From NCBI RefSeq assembly GCF_024294805.1, contig NZ_JANCLU010000006.1:1-64000 (forward strand): a stretch of 64,000 nucleotides of DNA. Reading direction: 5' to 3'. Shown here piece after piece: positions 28,448 through 37,636 of the stretch. The notes beneath the pieces are model-generated. The model did no database searches. It was not told the origin of the DNA and was given only the letters and a program-made list of their open reading frames with translations. Position numbers and translations under genes: made by a program. Each line of letters begins with the position of its first letter. The stretch's first letter is position 1. This DNA is from Alsobacter ponti (lineage in GTDB: Bacteria; Pseudomonadota; Alphaproteobacteria; Rhizobiales; Beijerinckiaceae).

Positions 28448-28966
28448 TAACTACTCCCACCACCGGCCGCCCGGCTCATCCATGTGCATTAAATAAATCT
28501 AGTCGGTCGCTGCTTTCGGTTCAATCGTTCACCACATTAAGAATTTGTCGTGGTAAACGTTGGCAACGCTGCGGCTGCGCGTCGCTGATCCCGGCGTTGC
28601 GTTCGTTCGTGTCGAGAGCGAAGCCGCGGGCGTCGGTGATACCCTCGGTCGCCATCTCGGGACGCGAACGGAGAATGCGGGACGCCCGCAGCGTCGCGAC
28701 ATAATCTCTTACAAAATCAAGCACCAGGCGGTTTTCGTGTGGCTGGACGAGCCCGTCGTCCTACAGCCTGCGAACGCAAGTCGCGACCGAAAAGCGGAGC
28801 GTCGAAAGGGGCCGCGCGATGCCCGTCGATCGGCGCGGCGCGGCCGCGCACGCGCCCTGTCCGACGGATTCAATTGAGCAAGCGCTTGTAAGTCATGAGC
28901 AGTGAAATGACTTGACCTTTAACATGCATTTAAACTTCAATGAATCCAAACAGCGGGGCGACCATC
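28448..28966. promoter_or_regulatory. long divergent gap before wecB with palindromes
   Basis: About 519 bases without a convincing gene; short frames inside lack ribosome sites and recognisable protein features. Both ends are AT-rich. Near wecB lie the perfect 10-base palindrome CAAGCGCTTG (28880-28889) and the inverted repeat AAGTCAT-N10-ATGACTT (28891-28914), with TTGACC just after it. These look like operator elements for the wecBC operon. Confidence 0.5.
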
Positions 28967-30097
28967 ATGCGCGTATTAACCGTGTTCGGGACACGACCAG
29001 AAGCGATCAAGCTTGCGCCTTTGGTTAAGGCTTTCGCCAACAAGAACGTCGATCACCGTGTCTGCGTCACCGGCCAACATAAGCAGATGCTCGAACAGGT
29101 TCTGGAAGCTTTCGAAATTCAACCGGATTTCGATCTGGCCGTCATGAAGGACGCCCCCGACCTCGCGACCCTGACGGCGACCATCGTGACCCGCACGACC
29201 GAGGTGCTCGCCCAGTTCCGGCCGGACTATCTCGTCGTCCAGGGCGACACGACCTCAACCTTCGCGGCCGCGGTCGCGGCCTTCTACCAGAAGGTGCCCG
29301 TCGCCCATGTCGAGGCGGGCCTTCGCACCGGCAACCCGCTCTCCCCCTGGCCCGAGGAGATGAACCGGCGGCTCGTCTCCTCGGTCGCGAGCCTGCATTT
29401 CCCGCCCACCTCCCTGTCGGCGTCCAACCTCCTGCGCGAGGGCATCAGCGGGGAGCGGATCCAGGTGACGGGCAACACCGTCGTCGACGCCTTGACGTTC
29501 ATGATCGACAGGCTCGACCGGGAACCCGCGCTCCGGGACAAGTGCGATGCGATCCTGTCCTGCCTCGCTCCCCGGCTGCGGACCATCCTCGTCACGGGGC
29601 ACCGCCGCGAGAATTTCGACGGGGGACTTCAGAACACGTGCATGGCCCTGGCCGAGATCGCCCGGCGCGACGACGTGCAGATCGTCTTCCCCGTTCACCT
29701 CAACCCGAAGGTGGGCAGCACCGCGCGCGAGTGGCTCGGCAACCTGCCCAACGTCCATCTGATCCCGCCGCTCGAGTACCTGCCGTTCATTCGGCTGATG
29801 CAGCGCTGCGAGATCATCGTCACCGACAGCGGCGGTATCCAGGAGGAGGCGCCGACGCTCGGCAAGCCGGTCGTCATCACGCGCGACACGACCGAACGCC
29901 CCGAAGCCGTGAGCGCGGGAACGGCGCGCCTGGTGGGCACCGACAAGCGGACCATCGTCCACGAGCTCACGCGGTTGCTCGATGACAGCGACTATGCCCG
30001 GACCTTCGCGAAGCCGCGAAACCCGTTCGGGAACGGCGACGCCGCCGAGCAGATCGCCAACCGGATCATCAACGAGATTTCCAATGGCAAGAATTGA
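28967..30097 (+). CDS. wecB: UDP-N-acetylglucosamine 2-epimerase (non-hydrolysing)
   Basis: This cytoplasmic enzyme converts UDP-GlcNAc to UDP-ManNAc. The 376-residue protein begins MRVLTVFGTRPEAIKLAPLVKAF, the family hallmark. It contains VQGDTTSTFAAAVAAFY, HVEAGLRTGNPLSPWPEE, VTGHRRENF and VTDSGGIQEEAPTLGKPVVI, all diagnostic of non-hydrolysing 2-epimerases. I start at ATG 28967 for the canonical N-terminus; ATG 28940 would add nine residues. It overlaps wecC by 14 bases, so epimerase and dehydrogenase are made together. Confidence 0.95.
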   Translation: MRVLTVFGTRPEAIKLAPLVKAFANKNVDHRVCVTGQHKQMLEQVLEAFEIQPDFDLAVMKDAPDLATLTATIVTRTTEVLAQFRPDYLVVQGDTTSTFAAAVAAFYQKVPVAHVEAGLRTGNPLSPWPEEMNRRLVSSVASLHFPPTSLSASNLLREGISGERIQVTGNTVVDALTFMIDRLDREPALRDKCDAILSCLAPRLRTILVTGHRRENFDGGLQNTCMALAEIARRDDVQIVFPVHLNPKVGSTAREWLGNLPNVHLIPPLEYLPFIRLMQRCEIIVTDSGGIQEEAPTLGKPVVITRDTTERPEAVSAGTARLVGTDKRTIVHELTRLLDDSDYARTFAKPRNPFGNGDAAEQIANRIINEISNGKN

Positions 30098-31325
30098 AAC
30101 AGTATCGGTCGTCGGCCTCGGCTATATCGGCCTCCCGACGGCGGCTGTCCTGGCGGACAATGGCTTCGACGTCATCGGCATGGACGTGAACCAGCGCGCC
30201 GTCGAGAGCGTCAACGCCGGCCGTCCGCACATCAGCGAGCCCGATCTGGATCTCCTGCTGCGCAAGGTCGTACAGGCCGGCCGGCTGCGGGCGGTCTCGG
30301 AGCCGGCGCAGGCGGACGCCTTCATCCTGGCCGTACCGACGCCGTTCAGGGCCAACCACGTACCCGACGTCTCGTTTGTCGAGACGGCCGCGCGATCGAT
30401 CGCGGCCGTGCTGCGGCCCGGCAACCTCGTGATCCTCGAATCCACCTCGCCGGTCGGCACCACCGAGAAGCTGAGCGAGTGGCTGGCGGAGGAGCGGCCG
30501 GACCTGACCTTCCCGCATCAGAAAGGCGAGCTGAGCGACATCCGCATCGCCCACTGCCCCGAGCGCGTGCTGCCTGGGCAGATCCTCAAGGAAGTCGTCC
30601 AGAACGCGCGCATCATCGGCGGCATGACGCGGAAATGCTCGCAGAGCGCCAGCGCGCTGTACAAGACCTTCGTGAAGGGTGAGTGCCACGTCACCAACGC
30701 CCGCACCGCCGAGCTGGCCAAGCTCGCCGAAAACGCGTTCCGCGACGTCAACATCGCCTTCGCCAACGAGCTCAGCGTCATCTGCGACAAGCTCCGGATC
30801 AATGTCTGGGACCTGATCAAGGTCGCCAACCTTCATCCTCGCGTGAATATCCTCAACCCGGGGCCGGGCGTCGGCGGCCACTGCATCGCGGTCGATCCGT
30901 GGTTCATCGTCGCGGCCGATCCCGTCAATGCCCGCCTGATCAGGACGGCGCGCGAGGTGAACGACGCCAAGCCGCAATTCGTGGTGGATAAGGTGCGCAG
31001 GCTGGCGGCGAAGCTCAAGGATCCCGTCATCGCCTGCCTGGGCTTGTCGTACAAGGCGAACGTGGACGACTTGCGCGAAAGCCCGTCCGTGGAGATCGTC
31101 AAGCGGCTCGTGGACGAGCGGATCGGGGAGATTCTCCTGGTCGAACCGCACGTCAACAAGCTCCCGGGGGAACTCAGCAATCTCGGCCTCGAGCTGTGGG
31201 ACTTCGATCTGGCCATCGACCGGGCGGACATCCTCTTGCTGCTGGTCGACCACACGGCGTTCTCGTCGATCGACCGCGACCAGGTCAAAGGCAAGATCGT
31301 CGTCGACACGCGCGGGGCCTGGTAA
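30084..31325 (+). CDS. wecC: UDP-N-acetyl-D-mannosamine dehydrogenase
   Basis: The 413-residue enzyme oxidises UDP-ManNAc to UDP-ManNAcA with two NAD+. It has the NAD-binding GLGYIGLP (11-18), ESTSPVGTT (119-127), the central helix with LAKLAENAFRDVNIAFANEL and the active-site Cys267 in PGVGGHCIAVDPWF. This last form with DPWF is typical of ManNAc rather than glucose dehydrogenases. The start lies 14 bases inside the end of wecB. Together the two genes indicate an N-acetylmannosaminuronic-acid residue in the polysaccharide. Confidence 0.94.
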   Translation: MARIETVSVVGLGYIGLPTAAVLADNGFDVIGMDVNQRAVESVNAGRPHISEPDLDLLLRKVVQAGRLRAVSEPAQADAFILAVPTPFRANHVPDVSFVETAARSIAAVLRPGNLVILESTSPVGTTEKLSEWLAEERPDLTFPHQKGELSDIRIAHCPERVLPGQILKEVVQNARIIGGMTRKCSQSASALYKTFVKGECHVTNARTAELAKLAENAFRDVNIAFANELSVICDKLRINVWDLIKVANLHPRVNILNPGPGVGGHCIAVDPWFIVAADPVNARLIRTAREVNDAKPQFVVDKVRRLAAKLKDPVIACLGLSYKANVDDLRESPSVEIVKRLVDERIGEILLVEPHVNKLPGELSNLGLELWDFDLAIDRADILLLLVDHTAFSSIDRDQVKGKIVVDTRGAW

Positions 31326-31447
31326 GGATTGAGGCCCGCCTCGCGGGCTGGAGGTCGTGCGTCCAATGCCAAAGGCGTGTCGAGGATCGCATCGGGGGCG
31401 GGGAGTTCGTCGGCCGGCGCGCTCCGCCGCGATGTCGCGACCCTGAG

Positions 31448-32743
31448 ATGGCGTCTCCACCCGACACCGAGCCTTCCGCGTCGCTGCCGGCGGCCGGCCC
31501 CGTAGCGCCCGGGCGCTTCGGGCGTATCGCGTTTCGCGAACTCGGCGACCAGGTCGTCGTCTTCCTGTCGACGCTCGCCATCAATCTCGCGGCGTTCGCG
31601 ATCCTGTTCCTGGCGTCCCTGAATCTGCCGGCATCGGATTTCGCCAAGCTGTCGCTGGCCGCCGGGCTGGTGCCCGTGGTGGCCGCCGTGCTCGACCTCG
31701 GCAGCAACCAGACGTGCCTGAAACTGTCCTTCGAGCACGACGACCTTCGCTTTCTCGGCCTGAACCTCGTCGTGAAGGGCTTCTTCCTGGCCTGCGTTCT
31801 CCCGGCCGCGGTGCTGGCCTACGGGCTCGGCTTCGATCTCGACCGCATCGTCATCGGCGCGGCCGGCGCGGGGATGGCGTTCTGGGGGGCGACGCGCGTC
31901 CTCGAGCAGCGTCGACGCGAATTCCGGCGTCTGGCCGCCCTCAACGCCGGCCTCGCCGTGACGCGCCTGCTGCTCGGCGCGGCGGCGCTGCTGGCGCAGA
32001 GCTGGATCGCGGTGCTGGCCGCTCTCCACGTGCTGGCGCAGATCCCTTTGCACCTGTTCTCGGTGCGGCGCATCGCCGTGCTGGCGGGCGAGGCGCGCTG
32101 GCGCGACGCGGCGACCATCCTGCGCATTTCACCCGTGATGTTCGTCTCGGGACTGCTCTACAGCTCGATGCCCGTGCTGACCCAGTGGCTGGTCTTCAGG
32201 AGCAACGACGCTGCCGCGGCGGCGGCGATGGGGATCGTGCTGATCTTCCTCGCGCCGCTCGACCTCGTCGGGTCGACCCTGCGCATCTACCTGCTGCCGG
32301 AGGTGCTGGGAAAACCGTTGCGCCGCATTCGCGTGTTCGGGCTGGAGGAGGCGGGGCTCGGCTGGCTGGCCGTCGGCTTCGTCGCCGCGATCCTGGCCGG
32401 CACCGCCGCCGTGACGTTGTTCATCCATGCCGTCTACGGGGTGAAGTACCCGCAGGCGACGCAGTTCTTCCTTGTCTATTTCGGTGCGATGGCGCTCGCT
32501 TTGCCGGTCGGCCTGCTCAACGTCCGCTCGCAGCGCGGCTCGCTGGCGCGGGTCGAGGCGGCGGTGAACGTGGTTCGCTTCGGGGCGACGGCGACGCTCG
32601 GCCTGTTCGCGCTCAGCCCCTTCGCCGTCGTCGCGATCTCGGCCGGCATCATGCTGGGGGGAGAACTCGCGCTCGGCGCGCTCTTGACCCTCGCCGGCAA
32701 TTCGGCGTGGGCGGGATCGTTCAGCGCACGTGGGCGGGATTGA
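31448..32743 (+). CDS. polysaccharide flippase-like membrane protein (Wzx/MATE type)
   Basis: This 431-residue protein has about twelve membrane spans and a charged N-terminal tail, with the overall character of the polysaccharide-transport (Wzx/MurJ/MATE) superfamily. It would flip lipid-linked repeat units across the inner membrane. Function is inferred from topology and its place after wecBC in a locus that has a Wzy-like protein and no other flippase candidate. The start is ATG 31448. A 122-base gap separates it from wecC. Its 3' end overlaps the end of the convergent sugar-transferase gene by 23 bases. Confidence 0.72.
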   Translation: MASPPDTEPSASLPAAGPVAPGRFGRIAFRELGDQVVVFLSTLAINLAAFAILFLASLNLPASDFAKLSLAAGLVPVVAAVLDLGSNQTCLKLSFEHDDLRFLGLNLVVKGFFLACVLPAAVLAYGLGFDLDRIVIGAAGAGMAFWGATRVLEQRRREFRRLAALNAGLAVTRLLLGAAALLAQSWIAVLAALHVLAQIPLHLFSVRRIAVLAGEARWRDAATILRISPVMFVSGLLYSSMPVLTQWLVFRSNDAAAAAAMGIVLIFLAPLDLVGSTLRIYLLPEVLGKPLRRIRVFGLEEAGLGWLAVGFVAAILAGTAAVTLFIHAVYGVKYPQATQFFLVYFGAMALALPVGLLNVRSQRGSLARVEAAVNVVRFGATATLGLFALSPFAVVAISAGIMLGGELALGALLTLAGNSAWAGSFSARGRD

Positions 32744-33986
32744 ACATCACCATCACGGTGCGCCAGGCGATCGAGAGGTCCATCGCCGGTCCGAACTCAC
32801 GGATGTAGAAGAGGTCGTATTCCAGCTTCTGCGCGGTCTCCTCGACCGTCTCCGCATAACCGAAGCGGACCTGCGACCAGCCGGTGATGCCGGGGCGCAC
32901 GGCGTGGCGCATCGCGTAGTTGGGGATCAACCCCTCATACTTCTCGACAAGGCCCGGCTGCTCGGGGCGGGGCCCGATCATGCTCATGTCGCCGATCAGG
33001 ACGTTCCAGAGCTGCGGCAGCTCGTCGACATGGGTGCGCCGCAGCGCCTTGCCGAGCGGCGTGATGCGGCTGTCGTTCACGGCCGTCGCGCACTGCGCCT
33101 CGCCTTCCTTGCGCGGCCGCATGGTGCGCAGCTTGAACATCCGGAACACCCGGCCGTCCTTGCCGACCCGGTCCTGGGCGAAAATGATCGGCCGTCCCAT
33201 GGTGACGAGGATGGCCAGCATCGCGATGCCGGACAGGATCAGCGCCGATGGCGCCATGAGCAGCACGAGGGCGAGGTCGCAGCCCCGCTTCACCGCGGCG
33301 TAGAGGCGCGCCTGGCGGACGCTCTGGACCAATTCGTCGGGACGGTGGCGATCGGGCATCACGCGGCCGGTGGCCTGCTCGATATGGTCGACGATGGAGT
33401 CCAGTCGGGTGCCGGCGCAGGCGGAGGTGATGACGTAGCGCGACCAGGACGGATTTTGCGAGACCTCGGGGTTGATGAGCAGGACGTCGTAGGGCCCCTG
33501 CGCGAGCGAGGCGTCCATCAGCATGTCGATCGCCGGGTCGGTCGGACCGATCTGCGTGGAGCTGGGGATCGCCCCGATGCGCACCGGCCGCGCCAGACGC
33601 TGCGCGGTGAGCATCAGGAAGCCTGCGAGGAACGCCGTCAGCGCCATGGCGTACCAGTCGATCCGCGCGGAAGCAGGTTCGAGGACGGCCAAGGCCGCGG
33701 TCGCCGCCGCGGCGAGTCCCACGACCTGCCAGGTGCGGGCCAGGCTGCTCCCGCGCGTCAGCGTCGATGCCAGCGCAACGCCCATGCTCAGGGTCGTCGC
33801 CTTCAGCACATCGGGAGGGAGCAAGAGATCCTGGCCCTGCGAGACACGATGCAGCACGGCGAGGGCCCAGGGGGCGGTGAGGGACAGCCCGGCCAGAACG
33901 CCGGCGCGCCAATTGAGGGAAGGGCGGACATGGGTGCCGTGGGTCCTCAGGCTGCGCGCGGGCGCGATTGGACGGACGACACTCAT
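32721..33986 (-). CDS. polyprenyl-phosphate sugar-1-phosphate transferase
   Basis: The 421-residue initiating transferase moves a hexose-1-phosphate onto undecaprenyl phosphate. N-terminal membrane segments (about 28-130) precede a cytoplasmic stretch. The C-terminal bacterial sugar transferase domain shows VKRGCDLALVLLMAPSALIL, IIFAQDRVGKDGRVFRMFKLRTM, RRTHVDELPQLWNVLIGDMSMIGPRPEQPGL and VRPGITGWSQV, all canonical. ATG 33986 has GAGGAG 6 bases upstream, better than the TTG at 33992. It follows the export genes on the same strand but has its own AT-rich upstream region. Its 3' end overlaps the flippase gene. Confidence 0.92.
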   Translation of the reverse strand: MSVVRPIAPARSLRTHGTHVRPSLNWRAGVLAGLSLTAPWALAVLHRVSQGQDLLLPPDVLKATTLSMGVALASTLTRGSSLARTWQVVGLAAAATAALAVLEPASARIDWYAMALTAFLAGFLMLTAQRLARPVRIGAIPSSTQIGPTDPAIDMLMDASLAQGPYDVLLINPEVSQNPSWSRYVITSACAGTRLDSIVDHIEQATGRVMPDRHRPDELVQSVRQARLYAAVKRGCDLALVLLMAPSALILSGIAMLAILVTMGRPIIFAQDRVGKDGRVFRMFKLRTMRPRKEGEAQCATAVNDSRITPLGKALRRTHVDELPQLWNVLIGDMSMIGPRPEQPGLVEKYEGLIPNYAMRHAVRPGITGWSQVRFGYAETVEETAQKLEYDLFYIREFGPAMDLSIAWRTVMVMFNPAHVR

Positions 33987-34197
33987 CTGCAACTCCTCAT
34001 CGACTACAAGTTGTATTTTTTATAAAATTTGCCTTTCGTCAAACCTAATCATCTGCGATCCACAAATTAAGATTAAAGTAAGTGTGAATTTGCACACGTT
34101 AATACTAATGGCCAACAATCACCCATCACGCCCGCGCGAGAAAGGCTGCGCCGGGCCGTTTGGGTGATGAAAGATTACGGATTGCGAAACTTTGGGC
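33987..34197. promoter_or_regulatory. AT-rich upstream region of the sugar transferase gene
   Basis: The 211-base gap between exoF-like and sugar-transferase genes is AT-rich near 34005-34110. It contains the inverted repeat GTGTG-N6-CACAC (34082-34097). It probably holds a separate promoter and operator for the leftward sugar-transferase gene. Confidence 0.5.
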
Positions 34198-35457
34198 CTA
34201 CTGGCGCGGGGTCGCCACCAGGAAATCGAACTTTGTCAGGACTTCGATGACGTCCCCCGGCATGACCGGGGTGGCTTCGTTGGCGGGAATCGTCGCCTGC
34301 TGGCCGTCGACCGTGCGGAAGATGGTGATGTCGGAGCGCGCCTGGCCGGTGCGGGACAGCTCGGCCTTCAGCGCGCCCGAGTAGAGCAGCTTGTCGCCCA
34401 CCGATTGCAGCTGCGCGGCCACCTTGGCCTTCTCCACCAGCGCGTCCTGCAACTCCTCGGTCAGCGCCGCTCGCCGGTCCTCGGCCAGGCGGACGCTTTT
34501 GCGGGCGAGGTCCTGCTTGGCGAGCTCGGCCGCCGAAGCCCGCGCGGCGTTCTCCTGCTGGCGGCTGCGCAGCAGCATGGCGGTCCGCTGCTCGTCGAGC
34601 AGGCGGTTGGCGGCGGCGAGGCCTTTCTGGTTCAGCTCGGCAACCCTGCCGATTTCCGCCATCTGGATCTTGAGGCTTTCGTCGTCGTTTTTGGCGCCGG
34701 CTGCGATCGCCGCCAGCTGGCCGTCCGCCAGCTCGACCGACCGGTCGAGATGGGCCTGCTCGCGGTGCTGGTTCTCGGTCCGAAGCTTCAGCGCCTCGTT
34801 CTCCAGCTTCGCGATCTGCTCGACCACGGCGGCGGAAATCGGGACGCCGCGCAGGTCGCCCGCGTCGATGCTGTCCTTGCCGTCGAGTTCGGCCTGCAGC
34901 CGGCGCACGCGGGCATCGCGCTTGGCGAAGTCGGTCCACAGGGCCTCGTACTGCCCGCGCAGGTCGGTGGCCATCAAAAGCGGGTTCTCGACCTTGAAGC
35001 GATTATTGTCGTAGCCGCCCGCGAGCGCGATCGCATGCCGAACCGTCATGGACGGGCGGAACGGGTAGGCCCCGGCGCGGGCGACGTCGCCCGAAATGTA
35101 GAAGGGGCGGTGCTCGACCAGCTCGACGAGGACGTCCGAGCTGCGGATCGCGTCGTTCGAGGCGAGCAATTCCTTCAGCTTGGCGCGGACCTCGGCGAGC
35201 GTGTGCGAGCTGGCCTTCACTTCGCCGATCAGCGGCATGGAGATGTTGCCGTCGACGTCGATGGTCGAGCGGCGCTTGAACTCCTGCATGCCGAAGACCG
35301 AAATCTCCAGCACGTCGCCGCTGTCGAGGAGATAATCCGCCGCGAGAGCCCGGACGGGAATGCATGCGAGCGCCAGCACGGCCAGAAGGGCCAGGGCGAG
35401 GCCACGCAGACCTCTCGCCTCGAATGGCCGACGCTGGCCGCGTTGTCCGGTCGACAT
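34198..35457 (-). CDS. polysaccharide export protein (ExoF/Wza-like, SLBB)
   Basis: The 419-residue precursor has a signal peptide (GLRGLALALLAVLALACIPVRALAA). Next comes the Poly_export domain (DYLLDSGDVLEISVFGMQEFKRRSTIDVDGNISMPLIGEV) and an SLBB-like unit (FYISGDVARAGAYPFRPSMTVRHAIALAGGY). A long charged coiled coil (about 165-360) and a C-terminal domain follow. This is the plan and length of rhizobial ExoF, the outer-membrane/periplasmic part of the exporter. ATG 35457 has GGAG 7 bases upstream. It lies 51 bases after the ExoP-like gene on the same strand. Confidence 0.88.
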   Translation of the reverse strand: MSTGQRGQRRPFEARGLRGLALALLAVLALACIPVRALAADYLLDSGDVLEISVFGMQEFKRRSTIDVDGNISMPLIGEVKASSHTLAEVRAKLKELLASNDAIRSSDVLVELVEHRPFYISGDVARAGAYPFRPSMTVRHAIALAGGYDNNRFKVENPLLMATDLRGQYEALWTDFAKRDARVRRLQAELDGKDSIDAGDLRGVPISAAVVEQIAKLENEALKLRTENQHREQAHLDRSVELADGQLAAIAAGAKNDDESLKIQMAEIGRVAELNQKGLAAANRLLDEQRTAMLLRSRQQENAARASAAELAKQDLARKSVRLAEDRRAALTEELQDALVEKAKVAAQLQSVGDKLLYSGALKAELSRTGQARSDITIFRTVDGQQATIPANEATPVMPGDVIEVLTKFDFLVATPRQ

Positions 35458-35508
35458 TCCTGCACTCCACACAGCCAAAACCACGGACTCCACCGACGAG
35501 AGAAGGGC

Positions 35509-37299
35509 CTACTTGTACGAGTAACCGTACCCCACCCAACGCTCCGATTGATTGAGCATTGTCAAAACATTTGCCGGGTGAGCGCGGAAAACCTCACGCA
35601 GGGCGAGCCTGGCGTCGTGGGCCTTGGTGGCGCCGCCGCGGGCCACGAACAGCACCGTATCCACGCTGCGCATGAGCAGCAGGATGCCCGCCATCGGCCC
35701 TACGGGCGGTGCGTCCAGCACCACGAAGTCGAAGCGACGCTCGAGTTCGGACAGGAAGGCCGCGAACTCGGGGGACTGGAACAGGCGCGCCGAGGTCACG
35801 CGGCTGCCTTCGCCCGCGGTGACGACGGTGCAGTTCGAGCGCGGGTCCGGCTTCAGCAGGGCATCGAGATCCTGCTTGCCCTCCGCCGCCATCAGGTCCG
35901 CGAGGCCGGGGCCTTTGTCGATCCCCAGGCGCTCGTGCAGCTTGGGCCGCAGCAGGTCGCAGTCGATGATGACCGTGCGCAGCCCGCTGCCGGCCGCGGC
36001 GCGGGAGAGGGCGATGGACACCGTCGTCTTGCCGTCGCCGGACGCCGTGGACGTGAGCAGCACGGTCTTCTTGCGCTCCCCGCTGGTCGTCATCAATTCG
36101 AGGCCGAGGAAGGTGCGGCGGATCGCCTCCGAGAAGGCCGAGAACGGGTTGTTGACGATCTCGTCGTGCAGCCTGCGGCGCGACTGCCCGGCCGGCAGCA
36201 CGCCGATGTTGCGGACACCGGAGATCGCCTCGATGTCGGCCTCGGTGCGGATGATCCGGCTGTAATGGTCGCGGCCATAGGCCAGGACGGTCGACATCAG
36301 AAAGGCGAGGAAGCCTCCCAGCAGGGTGAGAATCTCGCGCGGCGGGAAGCTCGGGCGATCCGGCGGGCGGGCTTCGGCCGCGACGCGGGCGTCGGCGGTC
36401 ACGACCGTGCGTTGCTGGGACACAGTCTTCATGCGCGCCAGGGTGTCCTGGTAGAGCTGGCGCATGGTGAGCTGCGTCTCGGACTTCTTCAGCGCCTCGC
36501 TCAGCTCGGCGAGACGGCGGGACAGCGTCTCCTCGGCGCGCTCGATGGAGCGCACCTTGGCGGTGACGTGCTCCTCGATATAGGCGTCCGCGTAGGCGTT
36601 CGCGAGCTGCGCGGCTCGGTCCGGATTGTCGGCGGTCGCCTCGATGGCAATGACGTCGGTGAGGCCGCGCCGGCGCACGGTGATGCGTTGCTGCAGCATG
36701 CGCACGGCGGCGCCCGTCGACGTGCCCTGTGGCCCGGTCGCCTCGTCCGCCTGGACGTCGGGGGTTTCGGCGCGCGGCCAACCCAGTTTGGCGCGAACGT
36801 CCTGCCAGGCGTCGCCGACCTGAGCGCCAAGTCGCGATACCAGCCCCGGCCGCTCGGCGAAATCCGGCGCGGTATGAAGGTCCAGACGCTCGACGACGTT
36901 CTCGGCGATGTTCCACGACTTGAGGATCTCGACCTCGCTGTCGGGGCTGCTGCCCGCCGCGTTGCCACCTTCGGTTCCCAGCAGTCGGGAGACGCGCTGG
37001 TCCATGATCAGCAGCGTCGTCGCGGTGTAGCGATCCTTGATCGACTGCACGGCGAGGTAGCTCAGCACGAACCCGACGAGCGTCGCCGCGGCGATCTTCC
37101 AGCCGTGACGGCGGATCGAGCCGAAAATGCGCTCGAGCTCCGTCATCGTCGAATTCAACGTGAGGGAGGACGGCAGCGGCTTCGGTTCCGTGGGCGTCTT
37201 ATCGACCACCCGGTCGGCCAGATCGGCGGTGACTGTCCGGTTTTTCTCACGTCCGAGCGCGCGTGCCTTGCTGCGGTCAGTTACACGACCTTGATTCAT
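35509..37299 (-). CDS. polysaccharide co-polymerase with tyrosine-kinase domain (ExoP/Wzc-like)
   Basis: A 596-residue inner-membrane Wzz/BY-kinase protein that controls chain length and export. Membrane span 1 is near 69-87, the periplasmic domain includes a coiled coil (249-285), and span 2 is 322-341. The cytoplasmic kinase has Walker A ASGDGKT (419-425), Walker A' VIIDCDLLRP (443-452) and Walker B VVLDAPP (526-532). It is shorter than typical 700-780-residue relatives because the periplasmic part is reduced. The C-terminus ends in only a small tyrosine cluster (GYGYSYK). ATG 37299 has a GAGAG site; an extension to 37365 is possible. Confidence 0.9.
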   Translation of the reverse strand: MNQGRVTDRSKARALGREKNRTVTADLADRVVDKTPTEPKPLPSSLTLNSTMTELERIFGSIRRHGWKIAAATLVGFVLSYLAVQSIKDRYTATTLLIMDQRVSRLLGTEGGNAAGSSPDSEVEILKSWNIAENVVERLDLHTAPDFAERPGLVSRLGAQVGDAWQDVRAKLGWPRAETPDVQADEATGPQGTSTGAAVRMLQQRITVRRRGLTDVIAIEATADNPDRAAQLANAYADAYIEEHVTAKVRSIERAEETLSRRLAELSEALKKSETQLTMRQLYQDTLARMKTVSQQRTVVTADARVAAEARPPDRPSFPPREILTLLGGFLAFLMSTVLAYGRDHYSRIIRTEADIEAISGVRNIGVLPAGQSRRRLHDEIVNNPFSAFSEAIRRTFLGLELMTTSGERKKTVLLTSTASGDGKTTVSIALSRAAAGSGLRTVIIDCDLLRPKLHERLGIDKGPGLADLMAAEGKQDLDALLKPDPRSNCTVVTAGEGSRVTSARLFQSPEFAAFLSELERRFDFVVLDAPPVGPMAGILLLMRSVDTVLFVARGGATKAHDARLALREVFRAHPANVLTMLNQSERWVGYGYSYK

Positions 37300-37636
37300 G
37301 GGTTCTCTCGCCGGACACGCGCACTGGCGGCGCCTGACAAAAAGGCGCCTGCGACGTCCGCTCAACTAAAGCGTGTTTTTTGCAATTTGCAAGTGAATGA
37401 ACAAAAGTTAGTTTATTGTAACGTCGACGATGTGCGGCGAGGCATGGGTGACCGGAGGGCGTACGCAGCAAGCGTGGCCGCGCACCGCGGCCTTAACCAA
37501 GTACACAAGTTAGTTTACGAGGCTGTCATCAAGGTTATTTTCGCCCTGCAAATTGATTTTTACCCAGCATATGTTTAATCTTGCATGCGCGCCCAACCGG
37601 GGCGAGCTCACGAAAGCTGATGCGGAGTGGCGCGAG
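37300..37636. promoter_or_regulatory. AT-rich divergent promoter region with direct repeats
   Basis: The gap between the ExoP-like and CapK-like genes is AT-rich and carries the 11-base direct repeat AAGTTAGTTTA at 37405-37415 and 37507-37517 (102 bases apart). No gene is convincing inside it, although the CapK-like frame is open from 37553. Confidence 0.5.

Noticed and set aside
28560-28877. A 105-codon frame in the gap before wecB
   Set aside because: No ribosome site, arginine-rich composition typical of shadow frames and no recognisable motif.
37553-37636. TTG/ATG starts extending the CapK-like protein by up to 28 residues
   Set aside because: The segment lies in AT-rich promoter-like DNA and the family normally begins near MVSKATFSFYHALP; kept as an alternative only.
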